Origin: Mariprofundaceae bacterium
GTDB lineage: Bacteria > Pseudomonadota > Zetaproteobacteria > Mariprofundales > Mariprofundaceae
Assembly: GCA_030950965.1 (NCBI GenBank)
Contig: JAUZQP010000132.1
Location: 1 to 8,239, forward strand
Length of the DNA stretch: 8,239 nucleotides
Reading direction: 5' to 3'
The stretch's first letter is position 1; every line of letters begins with the position of its first letter. Under the pieces are notes generated by a model. The model made no database searches. It was not told where the DNA came from and saw nothing but the letters and a program-made list of their open reading frames with translations. This document shows, piece after piece, positions 6,634-8,239 of the stretch. The position numbers and the translations under genes are program-made.

Positions 6634-7427
6634 ACGCCTAACCACCACGGTGATAACAGGGCAACCATAGGAATCGCAGGTAATAAAGCATCAATACGAT
6701 CCAGAATACCACCATGCCCTGGCAAGATACTGCCGCTGTCTTTCACGCCTATGGTGCGCTTCAGTGCTGATTCATTGAGGTCACCCAGTACCGCACAGGC
6801 AACCAAGATGACAGCCAACGATGTCGACTGCCACCATGAGACATCCAAGCTCCACGTCCAAATACTCGCTGCTGCTAGCACGCCAAACAGCAAACCACCA
6901 GCCACACCTTCGATAGTCTTACCAGGGCTCACTGCAGGGCACAGCTTGTGTTTGCCCAAGCGTTTCCCCGTGAAATAGGCGGCAATATCTGCCCCCCATA
7001 CGCCAGCACAGCTACCAGCCAGCAACCATAAACCATCGACACGACCATGCATTTCAGCCATCGACCATGCAAACAACAACAACCATACCATCATCCATTG
7101 CAGCCACGCCAAACGGGTGAGCATGGCGGGGAGTTGCGCACTTTCGCGCACGCTAAAGATAGTGCAGAACGACCAGCCCATGGCGGCGAATAACAACACA
7201 GCAGGCAAGGGAATCTTGATGAGTAAACCAGCCCATGCCAAGACCGTCACGACCACAAAGCCTAGCGAGCGGGCATAGCCCAGCAGTTGCAATAATTCAT
7301 AAGATGCCAATAACCCCAGTGCCACCAAGAACATGACAAACAGAGATTCTGGTACAAGGAATAGCCAAATTAAAGCAAATAGAAACAGGCATGAACCTGT
7401 GATGATGCGTTGTTGTAACTCATTCAT
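6630..7427 (-). CDS. cdsA: Phosphatidate cytidylyltransferase (CDP-diacylglycerol synthase)
   Basis: CdsA makes CDP-diacylglycerol from phosphatidic acid and CTP at the inner membrane, the branch point for phosphatidylethanolamine, phosphatidylglycerol and cardiolipin. The 265-residue protein (E. coli 285) is almost entirely hydrophobic, with about eight membrane segments starting near 12-28 and 30-48. The family signature spans 220-246: SALKR, then KDSGSILPGHGGILDRID, with Lys229, Asp230, His238, Asp243 and Asp246. Further conserved pieces are GADIAAYFTGKRLGKHKL (145-162), SPGKTIEG (167-174) and GDLNES (215-220). The ATG lies inside the last codons of uppS, giving an 8-nt overlap. No strong ribosome binding site is present, so reinitiation after uppS is likely. 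The short interval GDLNES replaces the more usual GDLFES; I see no sign of lost function. Confidence 0.96.
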   Translation of the reverse strand: MNELQQRIITGSCLFLFALIWLFLVPESLFVMFLVALGLLASYELLQLLGYARSLGFVVVTVLAWAGLLIKIPLPAVLLFAAMGWSFCTIFSVRESAQLPAMLTRLAWLQWMMVWLLLFAWSMAEMHGRVDGLWLLAGSCAGVWGADIAAYFTGKRLGKHKLCPAVSPGKTIEGVAGGLLFGVLAAASIWTWSLDVSWWQSTSLAVILVACAVLGDLNESALKRTIGVKDSGSILPGHGGILDRIDALLPAIPMVALLSPWWLGV

Positions 7428-8187
7428 GAGGGGATGATACCTCCGCGTGTAATTGCTCTGACGTTAAACCAAAACGTCGTTCGCGGCGTTGGTAGCCAAC
7501 AAGGGCTTGGTGAAATGCTTCACGGCTATAATCAGGCCAAAACTCAGGGCTAAAATAGAGTTCGGCATAGGCGGCATCCCATAGGTGAAAGTTGGAAATG
7601 CGATATTCCCCCCCCGTGCGAATCAATAAATCGACGGGGAGCAGATCATCACGCCACAATAAACGACGGAAATCAGCGGGGCTCATGCTGTCCAACGCCT
7701 CTTCCGATATTTCACCAGCACGAAAGCTTTGTGCTAAACGGCGCGCTCCAGCAAGAATTTCTTGTTGCCCACCATAATTCAAGCAGAGCACCAGTTCAAT
7801 ACGCTCGCCCTTGGCAGTAGCGCGTAGTGCATGTTGTACCGCTTGATGTGCTAAACGAGGTAATGCCGACACATCACCCAAGACGCGCAAACGCACGCCC
7901 TCTTTCTTCATTGCGGGGACTTGCATAGTCAGCATGGTCGCCAACAGGGTCATTAGCCCTGTCACTTCATCGTGTGGGCGTTCCCAATTTTCGGTAGAAA
8001 ATGCGTACAAGGAGATCTGTTTCACACCTGCATCAGCAGCCCAGCGCACCACATCTTGTGCCACACCAGCACCACGCCGATGACCTTCCAAACGCGGTAA
8101 TCCTCGCGATTTAGCCCAACGCCCATTACCATCCATAATAATGGCAACATGCGCAGGAACAGCAGCGGGCGAAGGGTTAGAGTTCAA
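7420..8187 (-). CDS. uppS: Undecaprenyl diphosphate synthase (cis-prenyltransferase)
   Basis: UppS (IspU) condenses farnesyl diphosphate with eight isopentenyl diphosphates in cis to form the C55 carrier lipid for peptidoglycan, O-antigen and related polymers. The 255-residue product contains HVAIIMDGNGRWA at 13-25 with catalytic Asp19 (E. coli Asp26), YAFSTENWERP at 61-71 and LCLNYGG at 134-140. The final block RTGGEYRISNF to AYAELYF holds Arg190, Arg196, Ser198 and Glu209, matching E. coli Arg194, Arg200, Ser202 and Glu213. The start is not ATG. The first Met after the upstream in-frame TAG (8223-8221) is already the catalytic-motif Met18, so initiation must use TTG at 8187 or the ATT just before it. 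GGA precedes the TTG by 5 nt. The N-terminal extension before the motif (about 12 residues) is of normal length. The gene overlaps cdsA by 8 nt. Confidence 0.96.
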   Translation of the reverse strand: MNSNPSPAAVPAHVAIIMDGNGRWAKSRGLPRLEGHRRGAGVAQDVVRWAADAGVKQISLYAFSTENWERPHDEVTGLMTLLATMLTMQVPAMKKEGVRLRVLGDVSALPRLAHQAVQHALRATAKGERIELVLCLNYGGQQEILAGARRLAQSFRAGEISEEALDSMSPADFRRLLWRDDLLPVDLLIRTGGEYRISNFHLWDAAYAELYFSPEFWPDYSREAFHQALVGYQRRERRFGLTSEQLHAEVSSPHE

Positions 8188-8239
8188 AATTTTCCATGTG
8201 CGTTTATGGTGTGGATCACACTACCATGTGAACGCTCAT
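8188..8239 (-). other. Leader of uppS, with competing short hairpins
   Basis: These 52 nt precede uppS. No recognisable coding tail is present: frr would be the expected upstream neighbour, but none of the three minus-strand frames resembles its C-terminus. Two mutually exclusive hairpins share bases on the minus strand: TCACA with TGTGA (8231-8227 and 8220-8216, 6-nt loop) and GTGTG with CACAC (8221-8217 and 8213-8209, 3-nt loop). Both are short and may be chance. Confidence 0.3.

Noticed and set aside
6634..6648. GTG at 6648 as the dxr start.
   Set aside because: It adds VVRR ahead of the conserved MKHVCVLGATGSIG start, lacks a ribosome binding site, and breaks the ATGA overlap pattern seen at neighbouring junctions.
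8216..8231. CRP-type operator ahead of uppS.
   Set aside because: The half-sites are in the opposite orientation (TCACA N6 TGTGA) to the CRP consensus (TGTGA N6 TCACA).

Overview
The window is a chromosomal housekeeping region of a Gram-negative bacterium of the Pseudomonadota. All seven genes lie on the minus strand, so reading from high to low coordinates the order is uppS - cdsA - dxr - rseP - bamA - skp - lpxD. This is the cell-envelope biogenesis cluster known from gamma- and betaproteobacteria and their relatives; the flanking genes usually seen (frr upstream, fabZ-lpxA-lpxB downstream) would lie outside the window. Base composition looks close to half G+C by eye. The sequence alone does not fix the class: gene order fits Gamma-, Beta- or Zetaproteobacteria, and BamA ends in Phe rather than the Trp of E. 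coli BamA.

Block 1 (8187 down to 1812) is a tightly packed run of five genes: uppS, cdsA, dxr, rseP and bamA. Every junction overlaps (8 nt at uppS/cdsA, then ATGA-type 4-nt overlaps at the other three), which points to one transcript with translational coupling. Together they provide the isoprenoid precursor pathway (Dxr), the C55 lipid carrier for peptidoglycan and O-antigen (UppS), CDP-diacylglycerol for phospholipids (CdsA), the site-2 protease of the envelope stress response (RseP), and the outer-membrane protein insertase (BamA).

Block 2 (1811 to 1551) is the only sizeable non-coding gap, 261 nt between bamA and skp. It is the most informative part of the window. It holds a 122-bp element with terminal inverted repeats and an exact 8-bp direct repeat on each side (1681-1688 and 1811-1818), i.e. 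a small non-autonomous transposable element (MITE-like). The target duplication contains the bamA stop codon, so the element landed exactly at the end of bamA without changing the protein. Next come a perfect 14-bp-arm palindrome, a second bulged hairpin, and a plausible promoter and ribosome binding site for skp.

Block 3 (1550 to 3) is skp (periplasmic chaperone feeding BamA) and lpxD (lipid A acyltransferase), separated by 3 nt. Because of the insertion and the skp promoter, skp-lpxD may be transcribed partly independently of block 1. I found no complete new defence, secretion or metabolic system; the notable features are the transposable element and structured repeats in the bamA-skp gap, and the forced non-ATG start of uppS.
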